Of a stretch of DNA of 64,000 nucleotides, positions 1 to 10,004 are shown piece after piece; the first letter of the stretch is position 1, and each line of letters begins with the position of its first letter. Below the pieces are notes generated by a model. The model worked only from the letters and a program-made list of their open reading frames with translations, was not told the origin of the DNA and ran no database searches. Source of the stretch: Candidatus Gastranaerophilales bacterium (GTDB lineage: Bacteria > Cyanobacteriota > Vampirovibrionia > Gastranaerophilales > Gastranaerophilaceae). A program made the position numbers and the translations under genes. The stretch is from contig CALUQH010000005.1 of assembly GCA_944322885.1 (NCBI GenBank), positions 1-64,000 on the forward strand. The letters run 5' to 3'.

Positions 1-980
<980 letters not shown>

Positions 981-1024
981 GTAGGTATAGGCGTTTAAAA
1001 TATTAAGAAAAAGTTAATTTATTC

Positions 1025-1053
1025 TTGAAAATAAATTTCCTGCATGCGATTAT
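1025..1053 (+). promoter_or_regulatory. Putative leaderless promoter for the 1060 gene
   Basis: TTGAAA (1025-1030), a 17-base spacer and GATTAT (1048-1053) end six bases before the ATG at 1060. There is no SD. The -10 box matches only 4 of 6 positions, so this is one of the weaker members of the recurring class. Confidence 0.4.
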
Positions 1054-1059
1054 TATTAT

Positions 1060-1407
1060 ATGTTAGTGAGCAAGATATGTATAAATAATCATAAATATCC
1101 CGCATTCAGCAATGCTACACCGCAGGCAAAGAAAGAAACTTTTCTTGATAAGTTTCATTCCTGCACAAAGAATTCTGCAGATATGACAGATACAATTCTT
1201 GTTCCAAGGACAATATTCAAAGGCTATCTCGGAATTATGACAGGAACAACACTTGTTACCCTTGGCGGACTTATTAATAAGGCAAAGCATCCAAAACTTT
1301 TTAAAGGTACAATGGGGGCAGGCCTGTTAGCTTCTTTATACGGAACTTACGCTTTTGTAAGACCGTTCATAATCAAAGATACACCCGGGGTAGCAACAAA
1401 AAAATAA
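1060..1407 (+). CDS. Small hypothetical membrane protein (115 aa)
   Basis: Not recognised. The protein has a polar N-terminal half rich in Lys and Asn. It then has two apolar glycine-containing stretches, around residues 57-70 (YLGIMTGTTLVTLGGL) and 84-100 (GTMGAGLLASLYGTYAFV), which look like a short membrane hairpin. It is transcribed divergently from gap and converges on radA, whose stop lies three bases away. No SD precedes the ATG, but a promoter-like -35/-10 pair ends six bases upstream, which fits leaderless initiation. The opposite-strand reading frame of 75 codons has no supporting features and was set aside. It may be lineage-specific; no function can be assigned. Confidence 0.55.
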   Translation: MLVSKICINNHKYPAFSNATPQAKKETFLDKFHSCTKNSADMTDTILVPRTIFKGYLGIMTGTTLVTLGGLINKAKHPKLFKGTMGAGLLASLYGTYAFVRPFIIKDTPGVATKK

Positions 1408-1410
1408 AAT

Positions 1411-2772
1411 TTACTGTGCAGACACACAGGCAGTAATAGCGTCAATAAGACGTTTTACAGGCACAATTTCAATACGATTATCCGTAACTTTGTTGGCATA
1501 AGGGATAATTGCCTTTTTAAATCCTGTCATTACAGCTTCATTAAGGCGTTTTTCAATATTGTTAACTGGGTGAATTTCACCTGACAAACCGATTTCACCA
1601 ATTATAACCGTTTGCGGATCCACAACCACATCACGCGCACATGTTGCAACAGCAAGGGCAATCCCTAAATCAGCAGAAGGTTCATAGACATCAATTCCGC
1701 CCATAACATTCACATAAACATCCTGCTTTGAAAGATTTAACCCTACTCGTTTTTCCAGAACCGCAAGAATTTGCAAAACTCTGCTTGTGTCGACACCGTT
1801 TGCGACACGTCTGGGACTCGGATACGGAGTTGTTCCGACAAGCGCCTGTATTTCAACAAGCAGCGGTCTCGAGCCTTCATTGGTAACAACAATAGCACTT
1901 CCGGGCACCGCAACCTGAGAACGCTCGTTCAAAAATAATTCATTTGGATTTGTTACACATTTCAATCCGTCTGTGCACATTTCAAAAATGCCGACTTCCG
2001 AAGTATTTCCGAAACGGTTTTTCATCGCGCGCAACATTCTGTACGATTTATATTTATCACCCTCAAAATAAATTACAGTATCCACCATGTGCTCTAACAC
2101 CTTTGGACCTGCTATATTCCCGTCTTTTGTTACATGACCGATTACTATAATTGTTATATTCTTTGACTTTGCAATATGCATCAAAAGGTTTGTACATTCT
2201 CTAATCTGCGAAACACTTCCAGCAGAACTTGCCACATTCTGAGAATAAATAGCCTGAATACTGTCAACTACAACAACATCCGGCATAATTTCTTCTATCT
2301 GTGTTTTAATATTTTCCATTAATGTTTGCGGATAAACATAAAGATTATCAGAATTTACTAAAAGCCGCTGAGCCCTGAGTTTTAACTGGCTTGCGCTTTC
2401 TTCTGCCGAAACATACAAAACTTTTTTGTTATTTTTACAAAGCTCGCCGCTTGTCTGCAAAAGTATTGTAGATTTGCCTATACCGGGATCGCCCGCAATC
2501 AAAACAAGAGAACCCTGAACAAGACCGCCGCCTAAAATACGGTCAAATTCAGCAATATTAGTAGAAACCCTGACTTCCTCTCCAATATGAATATCTTTTA
2601 AAAGTTCCGGTTTTTCTTTATTTATAAACTCATCTTTCACTTGAGGTTTTAAAGCGAACTGAACTTCCTCTACTAAAGTTCCCCAAGCACCGCATTCAGG
2701 ACATTTACCAAGATACCCCGCCGTTTCATATCCGCATTCCGTACAAACCCATTTTGATTTAACTTTAGCCAT
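1411..2772 (-). CDS. radA: DNA repair protein RadA (Sms)
   Basis: A RecA-like ATPase that promotes branch migration of recombination intermediates in DNA repair. The 453-residue length is normal for the family. Domains in order: an N-terminal zinc finger with Cys 10, 13, 24 and 27; Walker A GDPGIGKST at 94-102; the RadA-specific KNRFG motif near residue 250; and a C-terminal Lon-like domain with ADLGIALAVAT. All key residues are present. No SD precedes the ATG at 2772, but a promoter (TTAAAA-17-TATAAT) ends exactly six bases before it, so the mRNA is probably leaderless. The gene is convergent with the small 1060 gene and lies downstream of the HD-GYP gene with its own promoter. Confidence 0.97.
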   Translation of the reverse strand: MAKVKSKWVCTECGYETAGYLGKCPECGAWGTLVEEVQFALKPQVKDEFINKEKPELLKDIHIGEEVRVSTNIAEFDRILGGGLVQGSLVLIAGDPGIGKSTILLQTSGELCKNNKKVLYVSAEESASQLKLRAQRLLVNSDNLYVYPQTLMENIKTQIEEIMPDVVVVDSIQAIYSQNVASSAGSVSQIRECTNLLMHIAKSKNITIIVIGHVTKDGNIAGPKVLEHMVDTVIYFEGDKYKSYRMLRAMKNRFGNTSEVGIFEMCTDGLKCVTNPNELFLNERSQVAVPGSAIVVTNEGSRPLLVEIQALVGTTPYPSPRRVANGVDTSRVLQILAVLEKRVGLNLSKQDVYVNVMGGIDVYEPSADLGIALAVATCARDVVVDPQTVIIGEIGLSGEIHPVNNIEKRLNEAVMTGFKKAIIPYANKVTDNRIEIVPVKRLIDAITACVSAQ

Positions 2773-2778
2773 AAACTT

Positions 2779-2807
2779 ATTATACTATAAAATTTTCTTT
2801 ATTTTAA
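2779..2807 (-). promoter_or_regulatory. Leaderless promoter of radA
   Basis: Minus strand: TTAAAA (2807-2802), 17-base spacer, perfect TATAAT (2784-2779), then AAGTTT and the ATG. Transcription would start at or next to the A of the start codon. Confidence 0.65.
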
Positions 2808-2813
2808 TATATT

Positions 2814-3590
2814 TTATGAGACTTTTGAAAGAGTGCTGTTGTTAACGTGATTTACAAGCGCTTTAAAGATAAACGGGTGAAGTTTTCCTTCTTTTACATC
2901 CTGATAGATTATTGTTAATGCCTGTTTTGGGGTTAGGGCTTCTTTATATACACGATTTTCCGTCAGCGCAGAGTACTTATCAGATGCGGAGAGAATTTGC
3001 AGATTTAAATCCGCATTGAAATCATTTCCGACCCATGGATACCCTGTTTTTTTCGCATTTTGATGATGGTTACGGACAATATTTAATGTTTCCGGATTAA
3101 TATCTGTTGTTTTAAGCATTTCATAGCCGATTTCCGAATGTGTATGCATAATTTTGATTTCATCATCTGTAAGTTTTCCTGCTTTGTTCAGGATATTTGC
3201 GGGGATTAAAACTTTTCCTATATCGTGCAGGTAAGCAGCATCATCTATTGCCTTAAGATTAACTTTATTTTTCAGCGAAAACGGTAAATTTTCAGCAATT
3301 CCCTGTGCAATTTTCTGAGTGTCCGATGCGTGATTATTTAACAGTTCTTTAAGTTCTTGGATATTTAATTGCATTTGCGGGTTAAAGTTTTTAACAATTT
3401 TTTTAATTTTTGGATTGGAGTTAATCATTCTGTTTATTGCAGCTTCCGTTGCGTAACGCTCAACGGATTGTCTTTCAAAGGTGTCTGAAACATTATTTTG
3501 ACCGAAACCTGTATTATATCTGTTCCGGTTAATATAAATATTTGAACTTATTCCGCCCACACCAAGCGATCTTGATATTTCCAGTCCCAT
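2814..3590 (-). CDS. HD-GYP domain protein (putative cyclic-di-nucleotide phosphodiesterase)
   Basis: HD-GYP proteins are metal-dependent phosphohydrolases, typically of cyclic di-GMP. This 258-residue protein has a low-complexity N-terminal ~55 residues, a helical region, then the catalytic core from about residue 110: HDIGK, VLIPANILNKAGKLTDDE, a second H-x3-G pair, NHHQNAKKTGYP (the GYP triplet intact) and DKYSALTENRVYKEAL, close to the family DxxDALTxxRPY motif. There is no receiver or other recognisable sensor domain. Its stop lies about 40 bases upstream of the radA start. No clear SD was found, so the 3590 start is the longest reasonable choice rather than proven. Activity on c-di-GMP is inferred from the family. 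Confidence 0.85.
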   Translation of the reverse strand: MGLEISRSLGVGGISSNIYINRNRYNTGFGQNNVSDTFERQSVERYATEAAINRMINSNPKIKKIVKNFNPQMQLNIQELKELLNNHASDTQKIAQGIAENLPFSLKNKVNLKAIDDAAYLHDIGKVLIPANILNKAGKLTDDEIKIMHTHSEIGYEMLKTTDINPETLNIVRNHHQNAKKTGYPWVGNDFNADLNLQILSASDKYSALTENRVYKEALTPKQALTIIYQDVKEGKLHPFIFKALVNHVNNSTLSKVS

Positions 3591-3731
3591 AAAAATTTCA
3601 CACTACAATTTATCTACACTACTATATATTTATAAAGTAATTATTTGATGCCGAAATTGCTTGAATACAAAAATATGTGTACAATTTTTAACATAATTTT
3701 TTATATTAATTTTATGTGTTAATATTTGAAT

Positions 3732-4676
3732 ATGAATATTATAAAAAATGTTTTGATATGCGGCATCGGTGCAATCGGAAGTATTTATGCAGATAAAATT
3801 CAGAGTTATGATAATGATTCATTAAGAGTTCTTGTTGATAAAGACAGGCTTCAGAGATATTTGGATAATCCTACTATATTTAACGACAGAGTTCTTAACT
3901 TTAACTACATTTTGCCTGATAATAATAATTTTAAGGCTGATTTAATTATTATTGCTACAAAATTTGAAGGTTTAAATGAAGCTTTAAATAATATAAAAAA
4001 TTTTGTCAAAGACGATACAATAATTTTGTCGCTTTTGAACGGAGTGACAAGCGAATGGCTGATTGCCGAAAAATATGGTAGAGAAAAACTCCTTTATTCT
4101 TATTTTATCGGGCACAGCGCAGTAAGAGAAGGACGAAAAATTATCCATGATGATGTAAACACTATTGTTTACGGTTCTGAAAATTCTGATGATATTGAAA
4201 ATGTTGAGCGATTAAAGGAATATTTTGAACGGGTTGGAATTAACTATTCAATACCTGACGATATACTCCATTCTCTATGGTTAAAATTTATGTTGAATGT
4301 TGCGGCCAATCAAACAACTGCAATTCTCAGGCTTACTTTCGGAGAGCTGCTTAAAAATTCAAAAGCAATGGAGTTTGTAAAACATATTTTAAAAGAGGTT
4401 CAATCTCTTGCAAAAGCTGAAGGTGTCAATAACACAGACGTGATGATTGATGAAACAATTGAACATCTTCATACTATGATTCCCGAAGGCAAAACATCAA
4501 TGCTTCAGGATGTTGAGGCCGGCAGAAAAACAGAGGTTGATATGTTTGCGGGAACAGTTATAGAACTGGGACGCAAACATAATATTGAAACACCTTACAA
4601 TAAAGTATTAAAAGAACTTATTGATATAATTTATGAAAAGCAACGGCTGGAAAAAGAACAATTGCTTGCGATTTAA
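3732..4676 (+). CDS. panE: 2-dehydropantoate 2-reductase family protein
   Basis: ApbA/PanE family NADPH-dependent reductase; the classical member converts ketopantoate to pantoate for coenzyme A synthesis. The N-terminal Rossmann motif VLICGIGAIGS is followed by LLNGVTSE and the C-terminal catalytic region, which includes the lysine of LHSLWLKFMLNVAANQ and the conserved SMLQDVEAGRKTEVD. The length of 314 residues is normal. The ATG at 3732 is preferred to an upstream TTG because it leads directly into the Rossmann strand. There is no SD; an extended -10 (TGTGTACAAT, about 3676-3690) lies roughly 45 bases upstream. The 3' end overlaps the convergent small gene by four bases. Because the family contains other 2-oxoacid reductases, the substrate is probable rather than certain. 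Confidence 0.85.
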   Translation: MNIIKNVLICGIGAIGSIYADKIQSYDNDSLRVLVDKDRLQRYLDNPTIFNDRVLNFNYILPDNNNFKADLIIIATKFEGLNEALNNIKNFVKDDTIILSLLNGVTSEWLIAEKYGREKLLYSYFIGHSAVREGRKIIHDDVNTIVYGSENSDDIENVERLKEYFERVGINYSIPDDILHSLWLKFMLNVAANQTTAILRLTFGELLKNSKAMEFVKHILKEVQSLAKAEGVNNTDVMIDETIEHLHTMIPEGKTSMLQDVEAGRKTEVDMFAGTVIELGRKHNIETPYNKVLKELIDIIYEKQRLEKEQLLAI

Positions 4677-4906
4677 TAATTTCCTTCAAGCATTTGTTTG
4701 TTATAGTCAATTGTTTGCTGACGCATATTTTCTATTTCATTTACAGTTTGGTCAACATGTTCCTGAACACTTTGCTGATTTACCGGAGAATCATTTATTT
4801 TTAAGGTAGAAACGCCTTTAAAGGCATTCATTCCTATAATAAATATAAATGATACAATTACAAGACCGATTAAAAGGTTAATAGCCCCAAATGCTTTGTA
4901 TTTCAT
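4673..4906 (-). CDS. Small single-pass membrane protein (77 aa)
   Basis: Not recognised. One hydrophobic helix at residues 9-28 (INLLIGLVIVSFIFIIGMNA) is followed by a polar Gln/Asn-rich tail predicted to be helical and to lie outside the membrane. An SD (AAGGGG) stands seven bases before the ATG. It follows the 96-residue membrane protein by 11 bases and so lies at the end of the operon that begins with the TIGR03960 radical SAM gene and rng. The N-terminal region superficially resembles a type IV pilin helix but lacks the G-F/E cleavage site. Confidence 0.7.
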   Translation of the reverse strand: MKYKAFGAINLLIGLVIVSFIFIIGMNAFKGVSTLKINDSPVNQQSVQEHVDQTVNEIENMRQQTIDYNKQMLEGNY

Positions 4907-4917
4907 TATTTACCCCT

Positions 4918-5208
4918 TTATGTCAATTTGTTTTTATGAATAAAAAATTGGATAGCTTCTTGTGCAGTTTTTGGAGTTTTTAATATTTCTTTTTCATTTG
5001 TATAATATTCTTTATTTATTCCAAGAAGTCTTTTATACATTGACAAGCCGAGAAAAATTACCAGTGCTGATAACAAAACTCCGCCCATAGCAAGCGCAAA
5101 TTTACCCGTTACATAATGCAAAACAGCAGTGCGGGTTTGCTCACACAATCCCGCATTTGCTGTTAATAATATAAAAGTAAGCAATGTATGAAATACTTTA
5201 TTCTTCAA
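4918..5208 (-). CDS. Small exported membrane protein (96 aa), TTG start
   Basis: Not recognised. The frame is open well into rng, but the likely start is the TTG at 5208. It lies six bases after an SD (AGAGG) inside the rng 3' end and leads directly into a signal-like hydrophobic stretch, KVFHTLLTFILLTANAGLCEQ. A second hydrophobic helix follows near residues 38-58 (FALAMGGVLLSALVIFLGLSM), then a basic cytoplasmic-looking tail. The start overlaps the rng stop by 11 bases, which implies translational coupling. The next gene, another small membrane protein, begins 11 bases downstream. The pair may form a lineage-specific envelope module carried with rng. Confidence 0.7.
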   Translation of the reverse strand: MKNKVFHTLLTFILLTANAGLCEQTRTAVLHYVTGKFALAMGGVLLSALVIFLGLSMYKRLLGINKEYYTNEKEILKTPKTAQEAIQFFIHKNKLT

Positions 5209-6955
5209 CTTTTTCCTCTTTAGCTTTTTTAGTTCTTGTTTTTCTTGTTTTGGAAGCTCCGCGGTTTGGTCTGCGTGTTTTTTTAGGTTTTTCTTCTCCA
5301 GAAGCTTCACTCTGAACATTTTCTGTTTGTTCTTCGTCCTTAACTTCTTCAACTTCCATAACAGGTTTTATTTCTTCATTCGGAGCCAGAACGGTTTCAG
5401 CAGTTTCTATTGTCTGTTCTACAGTTATTTCCTGCTCCGGTTTCTTTTCAAATTTGTTCTTTCTTCCGGCGCGTTTTTTCTTATTTTCTCTTTTTTCTGT
5501 TTCCTGAATTGCAACAGTTGACGGATTTTCGGTTTCTATTTCAACATTAGGAGTCTGCTGAATTTCTTCAACAACTTGTGTTTCAGGAGCCGGCTGATTT
5601 TGATTTTTGTTCTGGTTATTTTTGTTATTCTTTTTGAAATTATTAACCGGCAGTTTCATTTTTGCGGCTTTAGCTCTGTATTCACCTTCGGCAGTCGGTG
5701 TCGCAAAGTTAAATTCATTCATAAAATAACCTGTTCCCTGACAGTGCGGGCATTTTTTAGTAAATATTTCAGATAAAGACTGTCCCTGTCTGTGTCTTGT
5801 AAGTTCAACAAGACCTAAATCCGAAAGCTGACCTACCTGCGGTTTTGCTTTATCAGGTTCAAGTGCAATTTCAAGTTCTTCCATAATAGCAAGTTTGTCG
5901 GCGCGCGAAAGCATATCAATAAAGTCGATAATAATCATACCGCCTATATTTCTTAAGCGCAGCTGTCTTGCAATTTCATGTACTGCTTCAATATTTGTTT
6001 TCAGAATTGTTTCATCCTGAGTTGATGAACTTGTGAATTTACCGCTGTTTACATCAATTACCGTCAGCGCTTCTGTTGTCTGTATAAATAAGTATCCTCC
6101 TGATGGCATATTAACTTTTACATTTAATGCGGCTTTAATTTCTTTATGAACATCTGTTGCTATAAGGAGCGGTTCAGTCCCTTTGTATAAAGTTACCTGA
6201 ACATTTTTGTTCATGTGCCAGTTTTGTAAAATATTTTGGACTCTTTGGAGTGCAAAAGCCGTGTCAACTACTATTTCTTTTACATCTTCGGTGCATGCCT
6301 CCCTGATGGTTCTATACAGTAAGTCCTGATCTCTGTATAATAGGTTCGGCGGGGTTACGGTTTCCGCTGATGTAATAATGTTATTCCATTTTTCAAGCAG
6401 AATTTCCAAATCTTCCTGAATATCAGCTTCTGTCTGTCCTTCGGCTTCTGTTCTTATAATTACGCCGACTCCTACGGGTTTTATAAGACTTACTATAGCT
6501 TTTAGCCTTGCTCTTTCTTTAGAATTTTCAATTTTTTTACTGATGTTAATTCCGGGTTCATTCGGCATTAATACGAGAAATCTTCCCGGAAGACTGATTT
6601 CTGTAGTAACTCTAGGGCCTTTATGCCCTGTGGGTTCTTTAACAACCTGAACAATAAGTTTTTGTTTAGGAGAAAGTTTATCTTTTAAAGAACCTTTGCC
6701 CATAACATCCTGAGCGTGTAAAAAACCCATTTTATCAACGCCGACATTTACAAATGCCGCATCAATACTCGGTAAAATGTTGTCTACAGTTGCAAGATAT
6801 ACATCGCCCAGAATTACATCTCCTCTTGAAATGAAAAAATCTGTTACCTTTCCGTTTTCCATAACGGCAGCGATGTTGTCGCGTTCAGCAATAATAATTT
6901 TTTTGTCAACATGCATGTTTTGCTGAGAATTTTTGTTGTGTTTGTCGTTTGCCAT
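5198..6955 (-). CDS. rng: Ribonuclease E/G family endoribonuclease
   Basis: Endoribonuclease acting in mRNA decay and rRNA or tRNA processing. The S1 RNA-binding region (residues about 35-115) includes ILPSIDAAFVNVG. The RNase core carries the metal-binding DVNSGKF and IDFIDM motifs near 300-345, and the zinc-link CPHCQGTGYF lies near residue 400. A C-terminal tail of about 150 residues alternates acidic and very basic Lys/Arg/Asn-rich stretches, as in RNase E tails that bind RNA or partner proteins. The length of 585 lies between typical RNase G and RNase E. An SD (AAAGGA) precedes the ATG. It follows the TIGR03960 radical SAM gene by 13 bases, a widely conserved pairing. Confidence 0.95.
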   Translation of the reverse strand: MANDKHNKNSQQNMHVDKKIIIAERDNIAAVMENGKVTDFFISRGDVILGDVYLATVDNILPSIDAAFVNVGVDKMGFLHAQDVMGKGSLKDKLSPKQKLIVQVVKEPTGHKGPRVTTEISLPGRFLVLMPNEPGINISKKIENSKERARLKAIVSLIKPVGVGVIIRTEAEGQTEADIQEDLEILLEKWNNIITSAETVTPPNLLYRDQDLLYRTIREACTEDVKEIVVDTAFALQRVQNILQNWHMNKNVQVTLYKGTEPLLIATDVHKEIKAALNVKVNMPSGGYLFIQTTEALTVIDVNSGKFTSSSTQDETILKTNIEAVHEIARQLRLRNIGGMIIIDFIDMLSRADKLAIMEELEIALEPDKAKPQVGQLSDLGLVELTRHRQGQSLSEIFTKKCPHCQGTGYFMNEFNFATPTAEGEYRAKAAKMKLPVNNFKKNNKNNQNKNQNQPAPETQVVEEIQQTPNVEIETENPSTVAIQETEKRENKKKRAGRKNKFEKKPEQEITVEQTIETAETVLAPNEEIKPVMEVEEVKDEEQTENVQSEASGEEKPKKTRRPNRGASKTRKTRTKKAKEEKVEE

Positions 6956-6968
6956 AAAAAATCCTTTA

Positions 6969-9530
6969 CTATAATTCTTTTAATCTCTCGTCAAAGAACC
7001 GTGTTCGTTTAATGTTAAAAGTAACATCGGGTGCAATTAAATTCATTAAAACATCTGCTCTCAATGCAGGGATACCTGCCTGTACAGTACCGTCTTTGTT
7101 GTTAATTGCGGATTGACCGGTTTTTAGTACTATGAACATACTCTCATCTTCAAATCGGTATGATTTAATTGATGGTTTGATGTCTGTTTTTTTTGTTAAA
7201 CCTTTTTTGTTTTTCTTCTCAACAAATATTTCTTTGGAAGATAAAACTTTGTCTGTATTATAACGTAAAGTTTCAAAATCGTAAAGTGATTTATTGAAAA
7301 TATCAATCTTATATTCTGCCCATTGTGCAGTAACATCAATAGCGGGAGCGCTTTTTTCTATTTTTACAATACTTATAATTTTTGATTGTTCGGGCAGAAC
7401 TTTCTCTAACTTTAGTTTAAATTCTTCCGGTGAAATGTTGTTAAACAGTTCCACATCAACAAGTTCTGATTCACTCTCTGCAAACAGGGGAAGTGCAATT
7501 CCCATAGATACTTTCATCAGCGGGTTAAATCCGAGTGAATATACAACATCTAAATCAGTTCTTGCAAGGGCTTTTAAGAAAGTATTCTGCCAGTCAAGGT
7601 GCGAAAAATATTTTAATATTCCTGTTTTGGTAAGTTTAATCCTGTATCTGAAAATTTCTTTGTCATATCCCTGACATATTGCGGGATCTTTAATTTCTAT
7701 TTTCAAATTTTGAGCTTTGTCACTTGCTTTATAGGGTTTTGCAAGAACTTTACGCGTATTTAAATTTTTACATACTCCGCAGTTAACGCATTTTGTTTCG
7801 CAGGTAGGGGTAAAATTGTTTACTTCATTCTTATCGTGTAGTGTAATGGCATCCAAGTTCTCATTAACAAGCCATTGTTTATCAAGTCCGACGTTTATAA
7901 AATCCCACGGCAGAATTTCATCTGTTGAATATTGATGCCCTGCAAGCTCTGCAAGATTAATCCCGAGTTCTTCCGCTGTTTCATGCCAGATTTCTTTGTT
8001 GAAATATTCTCCCCAAGCATCTAAATAACAGCCCTTTTTATATAAAGCTTCCACATACTTGCATAAATCTCTGTCACCTCTTGTTAAAACTGCCTCAATT
8101 TGTGATGTTGCATCTTCGTGGTAGTTGATTTTTAATCCTTTTATGTGAGCAGTCTTTTCTTTTAAATAATGTATATGTTCACCGACTTTCTTTAAATCCA
8201 TCTGTCCGCACCATTGAAAAGGAGTGAATGGTTTAGGTACAAATATTGAAAGCGTGCAGGTTATATCAAGTCCGTGATTTAGTCCTTTTCCACGTTTTAT
8301 CTGCTTTGACAGATACTTAATTTTGCTAAGCAGACCTGCCATTTCATCCATATCTTCAAGAGTTTCCGTTGGAAGTCCGCATATAAAGTAAAACTTTAAT
8401 TTTGACCAGCTGTTTTCATACAGAGTCATAATTGCATTTAAAATTTGTTCCTCTGTTATATTTTTCTTAATAACATTTCTCAATCGCTGGCTGCCGGCTT
8501 CAGGTGCAAGTGTTATTGTGGACTTGCGGACGCTTTGCACAAGATTTGCAAGTTCAAGGTTAAAACCGTCAATACGCTGGCTTGGAAGTGATACGGAGAT
8601 TTTTTTATCATTGAAATCTACTGCAAGTTCTTTGATTACCTCATTTATATTTTTGTAATCGTTAGAAGATAGAGAAAGCAGCGAATACTCATCATAACCT
8701 GTATTTTTAACAAGTTCTTTGGTAATTTTTATGATATCTTCGGCTTCTCTTTCTCTTATTGGGAGTGTAACATGCCCCGGCTGACAGAAACGGCACATTC
8801 TTCCGCAGCCTCTTCTTATTTCAACAACGGCTCTGTCCTGAACAGAAGTCGAGAATGGTATCGGATAAGCTTTCAGTGCAGTTTCGTATTTTAATTGTGC
8901 AATTCTTTTCGTAACCGTGCCGCCCGTTAAAGCAGACCAGCGGCCTGAACTGTCTCCTGCACAAAGGGCTTTTATTCTTTCGTTTCTTGGCATTCCTTTT
9001 GTTCTTTTTAGAATTTCACAGACCTCAACAATACTGTCTTCGCCGTCGCCTATCATAAATACGTCTATAAAATCTGCAAGCGGCAAAGGATTAAACGCAC
9101 ATGGCCCGCCTGCAATTATAATCGGATCATTATCGCTTCTTAAATCATTGCGATAAGGAATCCCCGACATTTCAAGCATTTTTAAGACAGTCGGATAAGC
9201 CATTTCATACTGTAGAGAAAAACCTACTGCATCAAAATCTTTTATGTACCTTTTACTTTCCAGACCGTATAAAATTTCCGGTTTAAAATCAGGTTCCGGC
9301 GCATATACTCTGTCGCACATACAGCCGTCCTGCATGTTTATTAAATCGTATAAAATTCTGACACCGAGGTTGCTTATGCCTATTTCGTATTTATCGGGAA
9401 ATGCAAAAGCGAAACGCATCTCGGCATCATCAAAACTTTTATTGTAAGAAAGGAATTCCCCGCCTACGTATTGGTATGGCTTGCTGCAATTATGCAGGGC
9501 TTCATGATATTCTCTGAAAAAACATTCCAT
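6969..9530 (-). CDS. TIGR03960-type radical SAM protein fused to a TIGR03936 (DUF2344) domain
   Basis: A radical S-adenosylmethionine protein of unknown substrate, conserved in many bacteria next to rng and the L21/L27 genes. The radical SAM cluster motif is RRGCGRMCRFCQPG near residue 240 (Cys-x3-Cys-x2-Cys). A second cysteine group, CETKCVNCGVCKN, near residue 600 may bind another cluster. From about 650 the C-terminal TIGR03936 domain begins (FRYRIKLTKTGILKYFSHLD). The length of 853 agrees with the fused form. Its start abuts the stop of the 9531 gene, so the two are translated from one message. The link to ribosome or RNA metabolism is inferred from neighbours only. Confidence 0.92.
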   Translation of the reverse strand: MECFFREYHEALHNCSKPYQYVGGEFLSYNKSFDDAEMRFAFAFPDKYEIGISNLGVRILYDLINMQDGCMCDRVYAPEPDFKPEILYGLESKRYIKDFDAVGFSLQYEMAYPTVLKMLEMSGIPYRNDLRSDNDPIIIAGGPCAFNPLPLADFIDVFMIGDGEDSIVEVCEILKRTKGMPRNERIKALCAGDSSGRWSALTGGTVTKRIAQLKYETALKAYPIPFSTSVQDRAVVEIRRGCGRMCRFCQPGHVTLPIREREAEDIIKITKELVKNTGYDEYSLLSLSSNDYKNINEVIKELAVDFNDKKISVSLPSQRIDGFNLELANLVQSVRKSTITLAPEAGSQRLRNVIKKNITEEQILNAIMTLYENSWSKLKFYFICGLPTETLEDMDEMAGLLSKIKYLSKQIKRGKGLNHGLDITCTLSIFVPKPFTPFQWCGQMDLKKVGEHIHYLKEKTAHIKGLKINYHEDATSQIEAVLTRGDRDLCKYVEALYKKGCYLDAWGEYFNKEIWHETAEELGINLAELAGHQYSTDEILPWDFINVGLDKQWLVNENLDAITLHDKNEVNNFTPTCETKCVNCGVCKNLNTRKVLAKPYKASDKAQNLKIEIKDPAICQGYDKEIFRYRIKLTKTGILKYFSHLDWQNTFLKALARTDLDVVYSLGFNPLMKVSMGIALPLFAESESELVDVELFNNISPEEFKLKLEKVLPEQSKIISIVKIEKSAPAIDVTAQWAEYKIDIFNKSLYDFETLRYNTDKVLSSKEIFVEKKNKKGLTKKTDIKPSIKSYRFEDESMFIVLKTGQSAINNKDGTVQAGIPALRADVLMNLIAPDVTFNIKRTRFFDERLKEL

Positions 9531-9875
9531 TTAAGCTAAATCCTCTGGGAAATATTTGTCAATTTCAATAATAGTACCGTCAAGGGTATTTTCCTCAAAT
9601 GATTTCATAAATCTGAAAAGTTCGCTGTTCGGGACATCATAATTATAAAGAACCGTATCACCTTTATATTCCCGCATAACTCGTACGATATAATGACATT
9701 TCTGCGCATATTTTTTTAAATGTTCAGGATTAAATTTGTTGCCGTTATGATCTTTATCTATCCTTACGTAGTTAAAACCGGCATAATACTTTACTTTTTC
9801 TTTAATTTCCTGCGAAAATTCACTGTTATGCTTGGAGAATATATCAATAACTTTTTTATTTATTTCATCACTCAT
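9531..9875 (-). CDS. Hypothetical protein (114 aa), first gene of the rng operon
   Basis: Not recognised. The frame is open further upstream, but the ATG at 9875 is preferred because the sequence before it would encode an unrelated hydrophobic segment. The product is soluble, mixed alpha/beta in appearance and rich in aromatic residues (VKYYAGFNYVRID, HYIVRVMREYKGDTVLYNYD). No SD is visible. The stop codon directly abuts the start of the radical SAM gene, so it is co-transcribed with that gene and rng. It is divergent from the GT-D gene at 10005, with a 129-base shared upstream region. Confidence 0.65.
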   Translation of the reverse strand: MSDEINKKVIDIFSKHNSEFSQEIKEKVKYYAGFNYVRIDKDHNGNKFNPEHLKKYAQKCHYIVRVMREYKGDTVLYNYDVPNSELFRFMKSFEENTLDGTIIEIDKYFPEDLA

Positions 9876-10004
9876 AATTTTTATTAAACTATATTTTATT
9901 CGGGCATGTCTAAATATTAAGAAAAATATTACAAATTTGTTTACAACTGTATTGCAAAGGTTTTTTATTGTAAAATTTAAAACAGTTAAGGGGATTAAGA
10001 GCAA

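Noticed and set aside
1063-1290. 75-codon minus-strand ORF opposite the 1060 gene
   Set aside because: No start signals; the plus-strand frame has a promoter-like element and a plausible membrane protein.
7294-7674. 126-codon ORF opposite the TIGR03960 gene
   Set aside because: Antisense shadow of a conserved gene; no promoter or SD.
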